NCBI GenBank assembly: GCA_964247055.1 | Contig: OZ176050.1 | Coordinates: 5,642,001-5,706,000, forward strand | From: Paragordius varius | Lineage: Eukaryota > Nematomorpha | Direction: 5' to 3' | Length of the DNA: 64,000 nt | Part shown: positions 14,401 through 39,246 of the stretch, piece after piece | How the letters are laid out: the number at the start of each line of letters is the position of its first letter | Position numbering within the stretch: the first letter of the stretch is position 1 | Notes under the pieces: generated by a model | Seen by the model: the letters and a program-made list of their open reading frames with translations, nothing else | Database searches by the model: none | Told to the model about the DNA's origin: nothing | Translations under genes and position numbers: made by a program

Positions 14401-17400
14401 CCAAATTAAAACTTAGGCCATATATGTTAAATAAAGGCTTAAAATATTACCCGTATAAATCCAAAAATTTAAGCATGTCTCGAATACCCCTTATTAGGCC
14501 CTTACCCTGAAAAATGCACCGCCAGAATGACCTTTTGGCTATAAGGTTATTTTTTAAAGAAAAACCCACAAGAGAATATGGAACCAATCATGATTCCATG
14601 TACTCGAATTAAGGACAAAATTTTAATTGAGCGTTTTTATGTTTCGCCCCTGGTTAGGGTGTTACCCGCGTAAAACTGCCTCACCATATCGATACAACTT
14701 GCCTTTGAAGTCAAATTTCATAACACCTATAAGACTAAAAGGAACATATGGAATCCATGATTAATTCCAGATATTCCCCATATAAAGGCAAAAATTTTGC
14801 TCTTCTATTATACCTGCCTCTGGGTATGGATCCCGCAAAAAACTGCGCTATAGAATTTGCGTTGTTGTGGAGCTAATTTACTATTTATGAAGCCATATCA
14901 TTAAAAAGCTTGAAATATTACCCGTAAAAAATTAAGGTCAGGCGTTTTTTTATTAGCCGTTAATTTGGGGCCTTTATGCCATAAAAATTGGCCATCATAG
15001 AAACGATATTTTAATGCTGAGATTTTTTTGAATAACTTATGAGACTATTGTATCAAAGATTCAAAATATTTGCCCTATAAAGGCAAAGAATTTGACTCAG
15101 CGCATTTTTCATATAGTTCTATGGGTGGGGTCTACCTAAACTGAGACGCCATACAAAAATGGCGTGGTTTTGGAGCTAATCAATTTAAGAAACCATACAA
15201 GTTCAGTTAACAGAATTCTGGGGAATTTGGATAATATTATTCTTTTCTTTATACGGGGACCACAAATGATTTCTTTTTATATCCCTTAATCCCAGCTGTT
15301 TGAACACAATGCCAAAATAAAATTTTAACGATTTCCGTAAAACGAAAATAAAATAAATCCAATAGTTGAGTATTAATTTAAATAAGGGACAGTTTAAATA
15401 TGGTCAATTTCGAATAAACAATGTTTAGGCCTATAAAAACCCGTAAGGGAATAATTAAAGAAATTCTTTTAATATATTATTTTATTATCAGACAAAATGT
15501 ATAAATCAAACTTTAAGCCATTTATTATTATTATGATAAATTGTGATTAAATTGTCCTGATAATTTAATAAAAAAATTTTCCGATTCTGTTTGATCTTTG
15601 ATATAGTTTCCAGTAGTACTTTGATCATATTTATTAAATTGTTTTCATGTCATCAATGGCCTTTCTAATTTGATCATTTTCATATATATTATTTGTTTCC
15701 ATCAAGAGTTTTGTAATCTATATTTATAAAATGGAAAATGCTGGCTTTGTGATCTGGTACAGGAAAACCGGTAGACCCATTCAAATCCAAACTTCGAAAA
15801 AATATAATCATTAATGAAATCCCCGACAATAGCTTCGCCCTTTTTTTGAAATAGGCCCCCAGTTCGGGCCCACCCCGTTTGAAAAACGGTTTTTTTTAAA
15901 ACAGAAGTCCACAAAAATCGTGTCTTTGAGACAATTTTATGGAGAACGTGTTGGTCCATTCAATTTTAAATATGATTTTTGTTTACTTATTTTCGATGGC
16001 GCCGAACATAGTGGTCTCGCTTTTTTGATTTAGGCCGTCTTTTTACCCGCTTCCCCCGTAAAATGCCATTTTTTTCAAAAAACAAAATCCACAAAAATAA
16101 TTTTTTAAATCTATTTTTCGCCCTAGGTATGAGACCGTAAAAATTCAATATGGATTCCACGTATTCCCCGTTAAAAGGCAAAAATTTTAGTCAGGCGTTT
16201 CTTTGATGATAGCTGCTGGGTAAGCTACCCGCTAAAAACTGATTTTTCATGTAACTTTGTGATCTGTTTCCGGAAACCGGTGAACCCAATCAAATCCAAA
16301 CATCGAAAAAATATAATCATCAATGAATGCCCAGACAATAGCTTCGCCCTTTTTTGGAATTAGGTCCCCAGTTCGGGCCTACCCCGTGTGAAAAATGGGT
16401 TAAGTCAATTTTTTGGAGAACGTGTTGGACCATTCAGTTTCAAATATGATTTTTGTTTACTTATTTTTGATCGCGCTGAACATAGTCAACTCACTTTTTT
16501 GATTTAGGCCCTCTTTTACCCGCTCCCCCGTAAAATGCCATTTTTTTAAAAAAAACAAATTCCACAAAAATAAATTTTTGATTGTAATTTTTTGCCCTAG
16601 GTATGAGACCGTAAAAATTCAATATGGATTCCACGTATTCCATGTTAAAAGGCAAAAATTTTAGTCAGGCGTTTCTTTGATTATAGCTGCTGGGTAAGGA
16701 GCTACCCGCTAAAAACTGATTCCTCATGTAACTTTGTGATCTGGCACCGGAAAACCGGTAGACCCATTCAAATCCAAACTTCGAAACCCCCCCCAGAAGT
16801 CCGAAGGACTTCCTCGGGCTGCGTAGCAGCACGAGATTTACGCTAGTTTTTTATAAGCTTCTTATTTGCAATATTAGATATAGGATGATAGATTTATTTA
16901 AAATTATGGGATATCTAAATATATTAATTATTTATTACTAAAAGTGTATTAATTTTTATATAGGTAATATCGGTTTCAGAGATGTTTTTTGTTTTAGGAA
17001 ACTCAAGGGTAAATCAGTTGTTTTTTATTTAATAAGAATCTTTCTTTGAAAAATTAAGCATAGGAAACACTTAAAGGGTTTCCTTTTTTATATTCACTCC
17101 CAATCTCTCATTTCTATAATGACCACTATTATTCTAAGTAGGTAAATCACACTCATAACTATAGCGTATAGGTCCATCATATTCTTAAGTGGCTCAAATA
17201 GAAGGTCTTTACTTGGATATACAATAAAAAAATTAAAAAGCATCGATACACAGCATGAGCTATAGTTTAAATAAGTCAATATTTTAAGTAAATAAGTTAC
17301 AAAAATTAACTCTTGCTTAGTATTGGCTTCAATGTTAAAAAACTTGAAATACATTCTGATTAGTAAGCCAGGATACAGTAAAAAATATTATACAGATAAC

Positions 17401-20400
17401 TATAAATAGAAAAATGTAAACCATTTTTAAATCGTAATTTTCGTAACTCATCATTTTGATTAACAAAATAAGGCGGATGGAAATTGTTAATATCCAAATC
17501 ATATATTTTAAAATTGTATTATATAGTTTATATTGGTAAAAAGATAAAAAGTATAATTGTCTTTAAAAATATATTTTAATTTTTATTTGTCTATATAAAT
17601 TTATTTTATAATACCAGGATCCGATTTTGCTGTTTTTCGCGACTGTCATCCTCGCAATGGGTATACAATCTACTAATTTGCACAAACGTATTGCATTGTA
17701 CCTTCTCATGCATCTTGGTTACAAACCCATTTGGTATATTTTCAATAATATGGATGATATTAGTTTAAAGCAGGGGTGACCAGCACGCGGCCCGCGAAAA
17801 ATTTGGCATCCATAATCAAAAACATGCTCATAAAATTTTAGTATAATTGAGTAATTTTAGACACTCTCTAATAAATCTATCCAAAAAGCAAAGATAATAA
17901 TTTGTTATTTACCGTTTTCAATTTGCAGTCTTAAGTTTGAATCCTAATAAATTATTTAATGCCCATATACATCTCACATGCGGCCCACTGAAATTTTTGA
18001 GCCGAAAATGCGGCCCGCGGAGCCATTAGATGATTAAAGATTACTTTACCAATGTTTTACAAAATTTCGTTAAGTGTAAGAACTTTATTGCTAGGATGAT
18101 TTTTGGCTTTATAATATCAACGTTCTTCATGTCCATCTGGATAAGCAATTCAGCCACTGCCGTTCTCATGGTCCCTGTAGCCAAAGGAGTAATGGATCAG
18201 TTTACAGAATTTAAATGCGCTGCCACCAAAAACATAGTTACGCCTTCAAGTTCTGAAAATACATGTTTCACTGAATCGGAAAACGGTTTTTAGCAATTTA
18301 AATATTTCATAGTTGCCTAAATCAATGCAAATTTTTTTTTAAATTTATCGTTGATTAAATATACATTGCATATAATAGTTTTTTCATAGCGTAACATTTT
18401 TCACGTAAAAAACAAGCATTCTATATATTTAATATAATTTATGGGAATTGATAGATGGTCAAGTTAAAAATACGTGGTATCTTATTTCAGTCATCTCAGC
18501 GTTGTTGTATTTAGTGGGAACAATGATTTTTAATTAGGTTTCTAATATGGTTGCTGGACTATGATTGGCGCATTCTTTAAGGTGAGGTTTAATATGGAAT
18601 TTGATTATCTCTTTAAATATATTATGGAAGAATACGATAATTTAATTATGATACGGGAAGGTAAAAGCTAACACGACCATGATCGACGTATAAATAAAAA
18701 ATGGTTATGAATTTCGAAAAACCCGCTTATAAGAATACTCCAAATAAAAATTTCAAAAAATTAATATAAACTATTAATGATGGGATCACACTTTTGAAGA
18801 TAAATGATTTCTAATAAATAAGATTTTATATATGATTAATATTATTATATCTGGATTTAAAAATTGTTTTATATTTAGAACAAAACATGGTGATTGGTAG
18901 CGAAAACACAAGCTTAAACAGTGGAAATAGGGCAAATAGTCCTCGAATACAGTAAAACTTTCATAATATCCATTTGATTGCATACCTTTTTAAGGAATAT
19001 TATAATACAAGAAACATTTTGCTTTATGTGTGTGTGTGTGTTGTTAGAAAAGAGGATCGTTTTATGGAAAACTATCGTAAATGCATTTTTATTGGAATTG
19101 CATATGCTTGTAACATAGGCGGGATTGCGTCTTTAACTGGAACACCTCCCAATATAGTTATGTCAGGATTGCTCAAAGTGTATGACGTTTTTAATTTATC
19201 AACAAATATTTTTTTATTATATATTACCAAAAAGCACCCTTTTCTGGCAATATTAATGTAGTATACCTTAACATATCTTCATCCTGACCATGTTAGTTTA
19301 ATAGTTTTAACTATGCATTTGTATCGCTATTTAGCGTTTCCAAACTATATAGGTGAGCCTAAGGTCAAACTTTGTGGTGTTGAAAAAAAAATATAAAAAT
19401 TCACATTATCAAAAAATTAAATTAAAGATGCTAAAACATTTAAGCTAAAAAATATTTATTATATATTATAAAATGTGTGAAAAGTATGTTTGGTGAGGGG
19501 ATGGATGAATAAAGGTATATGATTTTTTATAAAATTATTTATTAACTATTTGTGCCTCAGAATATTTGGATCTTCTGCTGAAATAGGTTTTATGACTTGG
19601 ATGATATACGCCCTCCCTGGTGCCATAATTATGATAATGTTAACATGGCTTCACTTGTGCATTCATTTTTTGGGTTTCAAGTAATATTATATCACAGATA
19701 AATAAATATTCAAAAATAATTGATTTAAAAAATACCATGATATCTCTTACATTAGTATTCAAGTATCATAGGTGTTTATAATATATACTATATAATACAC
19801 TTTGTTGTTTAAATGATGTAATGTTTTGGTTTTTATCCGCTAATATATTTCAAAAGTCATGTACATTTTCCAAAATTTAAATATAAATATAATATTTTTG
19901 GTCAGAGTTGAAAATTATGGCAAATATTTAGTAGATTGCAAAAGATTATTCTATTCGTTCTTTTAGGGTAACCATAAACCAATTTAGAACAAACAAAGCA
20001 ACGGAGGATCCCCGCACTTTTTTACGATCTCAATTAAAGGAAATGGGAAAATTAAAGTGATATGATAAATTTTCATTATTTTTTTCTTTTTACTCATATG
20101 GTATTGTATTGCCAATTGGTTTAAAAAATAATGTAAATCCACCACCATCAATGTATTAATACTGTATATATTGGTTTTCACAAATTTTAAAATACATTTT
20201 AAAAATTTTTATGAATAGACAGAGTGAAATTACGATGATGATACTCTTCATAATTCTTGTGATTTTGTGGGTGTTGCGAAATCCTAAATTTATGCCTGGT
20301 TGGCAAGATTTTTTTAAGCCAGAGTAAGTATATATTTATTCTTGTATATCTTGGTAATGACGTATGAATTTTTAAACCAAGCCTTATGTAATTAGTGCTT

Positions 20401-23400
20401 ACGGATGTTATTATTACTATGCTCTGGCCAAAACCATTTTAGTCAAAATAAATATATTGATTTACTTATTCATGACACAAACTTACATCCATATTCATAG
20501 TTTAATAAATTCTGGTTGATCTGTCTCAAGTTAATTTTAAAAAAACGTATTAGAATAATCACTCTCACATTCGTTCACTCCAGTTTGTACTTTGAATTTT
20601 GTTTAAAAATGAATTTTATGCAAATATTATTAAATGACCGAAGTCATACAATGTTTATAGATTTATTTTGTTTGTATTCTAGCGGCCTTTATCATCTAAA
20701 CTATGGAAACTTTGGCAAAAGCTTAAATTTAAGGAATTTCAATTTGTAATAAGCAAATGGGATAAGCGGTTTATTTTTTTATATTGCTAGAAAAAGCTAG
20801 GATATTATAATAATTGGGTTTGTCTATATTAGTAAAGCCATACTTAAATCAGTGGCTCCAAACCTTTTTTGTTCACGACCCATCAAACTGAAAAAAAAAT
20901 TGTTGCGCCCCTCCATGATTTAAATTATTATAATATTATAAACATCCCAAATTAGATAATTGTATTGTAGATTATTAAAATAATATTTTTTATATCGGTG
21001 ACAAAAATTATTAATTTGCACCTGAAATTCAATTCGTTTCTTTTTATTTTTTAATTAAACTCTCCAAATTTTCCGCGATCCTTTTAGATTTTTCTCCGCC
21101 ACCTTGGGGGGCGTTGCCCCCTCTTGGGAACCACTGACTTAAACTGTTCTTGATTTGACTAATACTAGAAATTAAAGTAAAAATAATTCAAATTATAATG
21201 TTTGAACCAATTCTGCATCTCGCTTATGTTTATCATTACCAATATTTAATGTGATGAATCGATAATCATATAAATTTTATCCGTTTTTTATGTTTTTAGA
21301 TATGTATCAGATGCAACACCTGCTCTTTTCATAGCCCTTTTACTCTTTATTTTACCCAGGGATTTTCGATCCATTTTGTTTATCAAGAAAACGATTGGTA
21401 TGATCTTATATCACGTAATCGATTTGTTTCATAAACTCTTACCTATCTGAACATATGTCCTTTATTATTTGTTTCATCCAACTAATATAATATTTGTAGG
21501 TGTACCAGATTATAAACCTATAATTGTGTGGGAGGAAGTCTACCGAGACCTTATGTGGGACATTAATTTATTATTGGGTGGTGGGTTGGCTCTTGCGCTT
21601 GGATTCAAAGTACAAAAAAGGATTTTGGACAAAACATATTTTATTGAAAGAGACTAAAAACTAATCATATATATTAGACGTCGGGCTTGTCAAAATTGCT
21701 TATGAAATCATTTTTGATATTTCAATCCATCCCAAAGGAGGCATTGGTTCTTATTTTTTCAGCCATAACCTCGATGCTTACTGAAGTATTAAACAATGTT
21801 GCCACAGCCAGCATCATATTACCGATAGTGGCTGATATTGTAAAATATTTTAATTAATATATATTTTAAAATTATGGCAAAGGGGCGAAGTGATTTTAAA
21901 CAACAATGATATGTTTTTCATAGAATTTTTTGCTCATGCTAAACAAATTTTTATAATTAAAAATTATAAATAAATTTGGATCAGTTTGTGTATTCCAATA
22001 ATTTTTGCAGGAATCCAAACCGTAGAACTAAAAAATAAAAATTAAAAAAATTGTATCGATAAAGTTGTTAGATTTAATTTTTTATAAGGTCGTTTAATAG
22101 TGACTTGCTTATGTAGTTTGTTACCTTAGAGTTTCAAATATTGATTACATGTTATTGACTCACTGCAATATTACAATAAAATTCCAAGTGTAAGTAAATG
22201 TAGAAAAGATTTATTGCAAAATAAAAATAGGTTCATATGTTTTTCGCTTAATCTAAATGTATTTTTAAAAAATTTATACAGTCAAAATTTAAATTACACA
22301 TAAAAACGGAAAAAGCCAACAGATAGTATATTTTAACACTTCCTTATTTTTTCTCTTTTATGTCCTAGTTTACCTTTTAAGGTAGGTTTATTTCCCAGAA
22401 CTGAATTTGGGCAAAATAAACTATAGTTGTGAGAGTTATTTTAGTTAAAATAAAATATCAAACATTGTTTCATGTATATAATAAAGCTTATACCTTTTAC
22501 AGTTTTGAGACTTCTAAGTGTGTAAAATTGGGACAGTTCCCAAACACGATTGAAACGAACAGCTGATATTAAAATAAAAATATCAAGTTATTGCAATTAA
22601 AATGGATGAAAGCTTCCTAAAGTTTACATTTGCCAACCATGTACATTTAATTTGTCTGTTGCAATAGCGATTTAAAATTTATAAAAATGGTGACAAAAAA
22701 ATTTGAAATCAGGATTTTTCATTATTTTTTTAATTTTTTTGTATAATGTGTCTAAAAAAAGAAAGCTTATTGATATATTCAATTTAATACCTTCAATACT
22801 TTTTAAGATATTCAACTTTCAAATCGCTCTGGGACATAAAAATATCTTTTAAAAATATGGAGTGTTAATGGACAATCATACTTTTTAAACCCGGGAATAT
22901 TATTACTTTTACTATATAATCACAATTTTAAAATATATAACAGGTATTTTTACCACATAGTTATCATAAAATAAAGGTATAAAAAATGTTGTGTTTGTAA
23001 AAAATATATTCATTTCATTTTGACATGATCTTTTGAAAAAATTAATTCAATTTACAAAAAAGTTATACCATGTCCATAGCCAAAAGTGATATAATTACAT
23101 ATTTTACAGGCAGTAACCATGAAAGTCAATCCACTTTATCTAATGTTTCCTGTCACGTTTGCGTCTTCTTTTGTATTTCTTTTGCCGATAGGGACCGCCC
23201 CTAACGCCATTGTTTATACAGCTGGAAAATTGAACAATAAAGACATGGTATATGAACTTTTGAGATAAATTATTCACAATATCTTCATGTTAATAATTTT
23301 ACAACTAAACTCCATGCCGATGGTAGAATCAGTTAGTGTTAATTGGTTAATTCAAAGAATTTAACTATATATAGATATATATATGGAATTATTGTTTGCA

Positions 23401-23551
23401 GATTAAATCTGGAGTCATGGTACACATCATATGTTTGCTAACAACCTATATTTCAATCAATACATATGGTAATTGGTACCTTAAAGTTAACAAACTACCG
23501 GTCTGGGCCCAAAAAGATATTTTGAATGTTAAATTAAATTCAACAATATAA
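11483..23551 (+). CDS. SLC13-family sodium-coupled anion symporter, paralog 2 (14 exons)
   Basis: Exons: 11483-11596, 12382-12531, 17618-17733, 18095-18285, 18879-18951, 19048-19179, 19561-19680, 19967-20056, 20219-20323, 21300-21397, 21500-21609, 21678-21839, 23110-23247, 23402-23551; joined frame 582 residues, close to the usual family length. Every splice position matches paralog 1, which supports tandem duplication. Family blocks include ISNSATAVLMVPV (site 1), SLTGTPPNIVMSG, LLLGGGLALALGFK, EVLNNVATASIILPI (site 2) and LPIGTAPNAIVY. Site 1 reads Ser-Asn-Ser, closer to the canonical Ser-Asn-Thr than paralog 1; site 2 reads Asn-Asn-Val. The N-terminus is 24 residues shorter than in paralog 1, and the small exon 5, a hydrophilic loop, is almost unrelated. 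Intron 2 is about 5 kb because of satellite DNA. All copied exons are open, so it looks functional. Confidence 0.9.
13300..16846. repeat. Satellite-like tandem repeat block with a Helitron-like right end
   Basis: Diverged tandem repeats fill most of intron 2 of the second SLC13 paralog. A marker close to GATTCCAGGTATTC recurs at 13687, 13992, 14286, 14592, 14763 (variant), 15058, 16154 and 16627, mostly about 300 bp apart on the left. On the right a longer unit, marked by TTTGTGATCTG near 15747, 16256 and 16733, repeats every 477-509 bp; the same marker occurs once at 13306. The block is richer in GC than its surroundings. It ends with two hairpins, then CTAG at 16843-16846 followed by T. Confidence 0.75.
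16796..16847 (+). mobile_element. Candidate Helitron 3' terminus
   Basis: A 13-nt hairpin GCTGC-GTA-GCAGC (16818-16830) is followed by 12 nt and then CTAG (16843-16846) with T next. Helitrons end in CTRR with a short hairpin roughly 10-12 nt upstream and insert between A and T. Another hairpin, GAAGTCC-GAA-GGACTTC, lies just before it (16796-16812). The 5' TC end and a Rep/helicase gene were not found, so any element would be non-autonomous. Confidence 0.5.
17771..18029. mobile_element. CAGGGGTG-family MITE, left end preserved
   Basis: Begins CAGGGGTGACCAGCACGCGG at 17771, with several GCGGCCCGC-like GC-rich patches through about 18029. The matching right terminus is not recognised, so it is truncated or diverged. 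It lies in intron 3 of the second SLC13 paralog and stops about 65 bp before exon 4. Confidence 0.6.
20850..21136. mobile_element. hAT-like MITE (CAGTGG...CCACTG), copy 2, with 8-bp target duplication
   Basis: A 287-bp element with inverted ends CAGTGGCTCCAAACCTTTTT and the complement of CTTGGGAACCACTG. Flanks are ACTTAAAT (20842-20849) and ACTTAAAC (21137-21144), matching at 7 of 8 bases. An 8-bp duplication and these termini identify the hAT superfamily. No coding sequence. It lies in intron 9 of the second SLC13 paralog. Confidence 0.8.
22330..22900 (+). repeat. Dispersed repeat (GAAACGAACAGCTGAT family), copy 1
   Basis: Shares an ordered string of blocks with 25480-25960, 26090-26320 and, inverted, 41040-41450: GATTGAAACGAACAGCTGAT, then CATTTAATTTGTCTGTTGC-like sequence, then AAATTTATAAAAATGG. 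No ends or coding capacity recognised. It lies in intron 12 of the second SLC13 paralog. Confidence 0.55.
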
Positions 23552-25479
23552 TACATTTTATATCCATAATTTTACAGTTTAGGAAAATTCATATGTGTAA
23601 AACCTATTCAATCAATTAAATGATCTCATATTTTGATGACTCTTTTAATATCGCATCATGATAATTACAATATATCAAAACACTTAACAATAATATTTAA
23701 ATTATATAAAGGAAATTAATTAATGTATATGTTTATAGCATTGAACCATACACCTCGGACTAGTTTGTTCAATCCATAATGTATTCTAACCTGGATGTAA
23801 ATGGTATAAAATCTTGTATATGTCAGGAATATCGTTTTTAAACCTCAATATTAATTGGTGATTCATAACGATAAAGAAGTATAGAAATATTGTTGAGAAA
23901 TAGATTGGATAATAAAAAGGGCTTCAATATAGAAAATTCAAATTTTATCTTATAAACATTTGTCCAAATAAAAAACAAGCTACAATCCATTCTACCAAAG
24001 GTTTTAATTTGCAAAAAAAATTGTTTAATTTGGCCCTCTAATAATAGCGCGTTAATTCGTTAATAATAAGAAATGGTAGAATGCGCACGCCTAGAAACTA
24101 AATTAAGATTAATCAATATTATTAAACCAATAATCCTTTATGAATCCGACATATAGATCCCATACTATCTGCAGATAAAGTGTTAAACGTCTTTGAGAAA
24201 ATGGATGAAATTATTGAAAACAAATTGGCCAATAAAATTGGCAAGGATAAGGTATAGATTGCAGTCTTATCAGAAGAATAGATAAATAGATTAATATTTT
24301 ATTGTTATGAGAGCAAATAAAATAGAAAAAAATGTATACTGGTAACTATGCAAAACCAAAGGATTGCCTAAGGAAGAGATAAATAAAGAGGTATCTAACT
24401 CAAATAAATGAAATAGGCCGATAAAAGCATTCTTTGGCCATATTTGCTATTAATGGTCCCAGAATTTAAACGAATAAACGAATTAATTCATCATAAAATT
24501 TTTATCGTTATAGGGGTGTGAGTGAGGCTGAATCCATCGACCTGCTAAAAAAGCATTCTGTCATAATCTTCACTATCGTATATCATAAATAGATGTAAAA
24601 ACATATATATATATATATATATATATATAGCAAACGTTTCATATATTTTGCGGTTATTAGAGCCAACATACTTATATTTTTGTCAATTTTGTGTTGAAAT
24701 CGAGTCAAATGGTTAAAAAAACAAGATTTATTTTTGTAAATATATAATAAAAATATTGTCTTTTTAGATCGTAAGCTAGTTTTGTTGATAATTACTTTTT
24801 AATTATTTGCCTTATATCGTTTTTCATGTGCCTTAATTTTATTAAACCCTATTATTGACGGAATGTAAATTTTACCACCTAGAGCCATGTCATTTAAAAA
24901 ACAACGAAGTTAGCTTAATATTATGTTTTAAACTGGATTATTAAATGTAGTATCAGCTAGAATAATTATTTATTTCGGAAAATAATTTATAAACTATGTT
25001 CTAATTAGGTCTATATTTTTTATATATCAGGAGATAAAATATCTTAAAAGGTATTCCACAAATATAGTATTATAACACGCTGTTAATCTTAATTCTGCTC
25101 CCAATAAGAATTTCCTATATTTTATTGCGTAAAAACATCTTCTACCGTGGCTTCTTTTGAACTCAATTTTTTATAAAAATTAAAGTAATTCCAATAACAC
25201 AAAAAAATAGGTTGCATATGATTGTGATTTCCCAAACATCTAGTTAAATATGAAGAACCAATATTTTGATAAAAATTTGGTTAATAGAAATGTGTAGATG
25301 TATGAAAAGTGTTTGATAATATATTAAAATACTATACTGTTACATCATGCTTAAAATACCATAAAATACGAAGAAATTTTCTATGCGCATGTATTTTTTG
25401 TTTATAATAACATTTTTGATGCCATTATCCAACATGTAAAAATTATTATCGCGGAATCCCTAATTTTTGCATTTATTTA

Positions 25480-25960
25480 ACATTTTAATACCTATTGGGT
25501 TAATATTTTGTCCCAAAGCGATTTTATAATAATTATATAAAAATTTATTGGGACAAATTAAATTGTGAAATGTGAAAAATTACAATATTTAGCCATTTTT
25601 TCTCTTAACTTTTTTTACCTTTTTTGTCCTACTTTACCTTGTAGTTTTATATCCCAAAGCTCAATTTTATAAACACACAATTGAAACGAACGGCTGATAT
25701 AAAAATCAAAATATATAAGTTTTTGATGATAAAATACAGCCAAAAAGATTTTTATAATTATTTTGTTAACCATAATATACAATTATTTTCTTGCATTTAA
25801 AAAATTTATAAAAAAATGGCGGCCAAAAAGTTTGAAATGAGCATTTTTTTACAATTTTACATTTTTTAAAAATTTTTATGCGCCTAAAAGGTTAAATTAT
25901 GCATTTTAAATCACTTATCACCTTCATTACTTTTTGAGATAAATGAACTTCAAGCTAGGC
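25480..25960 (+). repeat. Dispersed repeat (GAAACGAACAGCTGAT family), copy 2
   Basis: Contains ATTGAAACGAACGGCTGAT followed by collinear blocks shared with 22330-22900, including a TTTATAAAAAAATGGCGGCC stretch. Boundaries are approximate. Confidence 0.55.
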
Positions 25961-26539
25961 AAATAGACGTTTAGATGAAAAATATAAAAATTAAGTTTAA
26001 CACTACATAAGCTTTTATACGCGATGATATTCTGGGATAATATCCAGACCTAAAAAGAATAAACTATTTTAATTGTTTTCAAAAGCAATCAGACCCTTTT
26101 CACTTTTATTAGATAGACTTAAAATTTTTACAGTTTATTAGCTTTTCAAGTCCTGATAGCTCCAAAAGACGATAGAAACAAATCGCTGATATTTATATCT
26201 ATAATTATAAAAAGTTTGCTGGTAGAATGTTATCTAAAGCTTTTTATAATTATTAGCCATAATATTTATTTGCCTCTCATATTAGAGTTAAACACCCAAA
26301 AGAAAAAAATGGTGGCAAGTTTTCGGTCGATTATTTTACTATTTGGGACGATACTTTTTCTATGACCCTGGGGTGGTTTTTTAAAAATCTTTCAAAAATA
26401 ATTGATTGTATGCCTTCAAAAATTTTATCAACTGTATGCGCTAAAGCAAGGAGGTCCGACCGGTGCGAAGTTTCTTTCCGAATAAATTTATCCAATCGCC
26501 AAACTTTGTTATATCGCGCTAGCATGCTTTAATAAAATA

Positions 26540-26621
26540 TTTAAAATGCCCATAGGTAAAAATTTGGTCGCTGGGTGTAAGTTAAAAACGCGGCCGAAGC
26601 CATTTGTATTGGACACCCCTG
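26540..26621. mobile_element. CAGGGGTG-family right end
   Basis: Ends TTGTATTGGACACCCCTG at 26621, preceded by a GCGGCCGAAGCC patch as in the other copies. The left end is not identified. It lies only 63 bp before the POLR2B start codon and could therefore affect the promoter or 5' leader. Confidence 0.55.
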
Positions 26622-26684
26622 CTAAAATGCATGCGAAAAAAATATCTCATACACTACTAAGCAATTAATATTTCATTCATTCTA

Positions 26685-39116
<12,432 letters not shown>

Positions 39117-39132
39117 AATTAAATTACACATT

Positions 39133-39153
39133 AATAAATAAATGGATTTTATT
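39133..39153. promoter_or_regulatory. Opposed poly(A) signals of POLR2B and the complexin-like gene
   Basis: AATAAA occurs twice on the plus strand (39133-39138 and 39137-39142), 17 bp beyond the POLR2B stop. On the minus strand AATAAA (39153-39148) lies about 94 bp beyond the complexin-like stop. The two convergent genes thus appear to end within a few bases of each other. Confidence 0.65.
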
Positions 39154-39246
39154 GAATAGAGAGACTACATATTTAGGAAATGTGGATGGATAGGTGTTTG
39201 CATAGTTATTGCTTTTGGCACCATGTATACATATAGAAAGAGTGTA

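Larger units (their letters stand above)
23552..26684. other. Intergenic region between SLC13 paralog 2 and POLR2B
   Basis: No gene is supported. It holds a (TA)n tract near 24604-24628, two copies of the GAAACGAACAGCTGAT dispersed repeat (about 25480-25960 and 26090-26320), and a CAGGGGTG-family right end at 26621. The POLR2B promoter should lie at its right edge. Confidence 0.5.

Noticed and set aside
11483-23551. Second SLC13 copy as a pseudogene because of its inflated introns
   Set aside because: All 14 exons are open, in phase and flanked by GT/AG sites.
26331-26525. 64-codon minus-strand frame upstream of POLR2B, considered as a transposase fragment
   Set aside because: It lies near a CAGGGGTG-family end, but I recognise no transposase motif.
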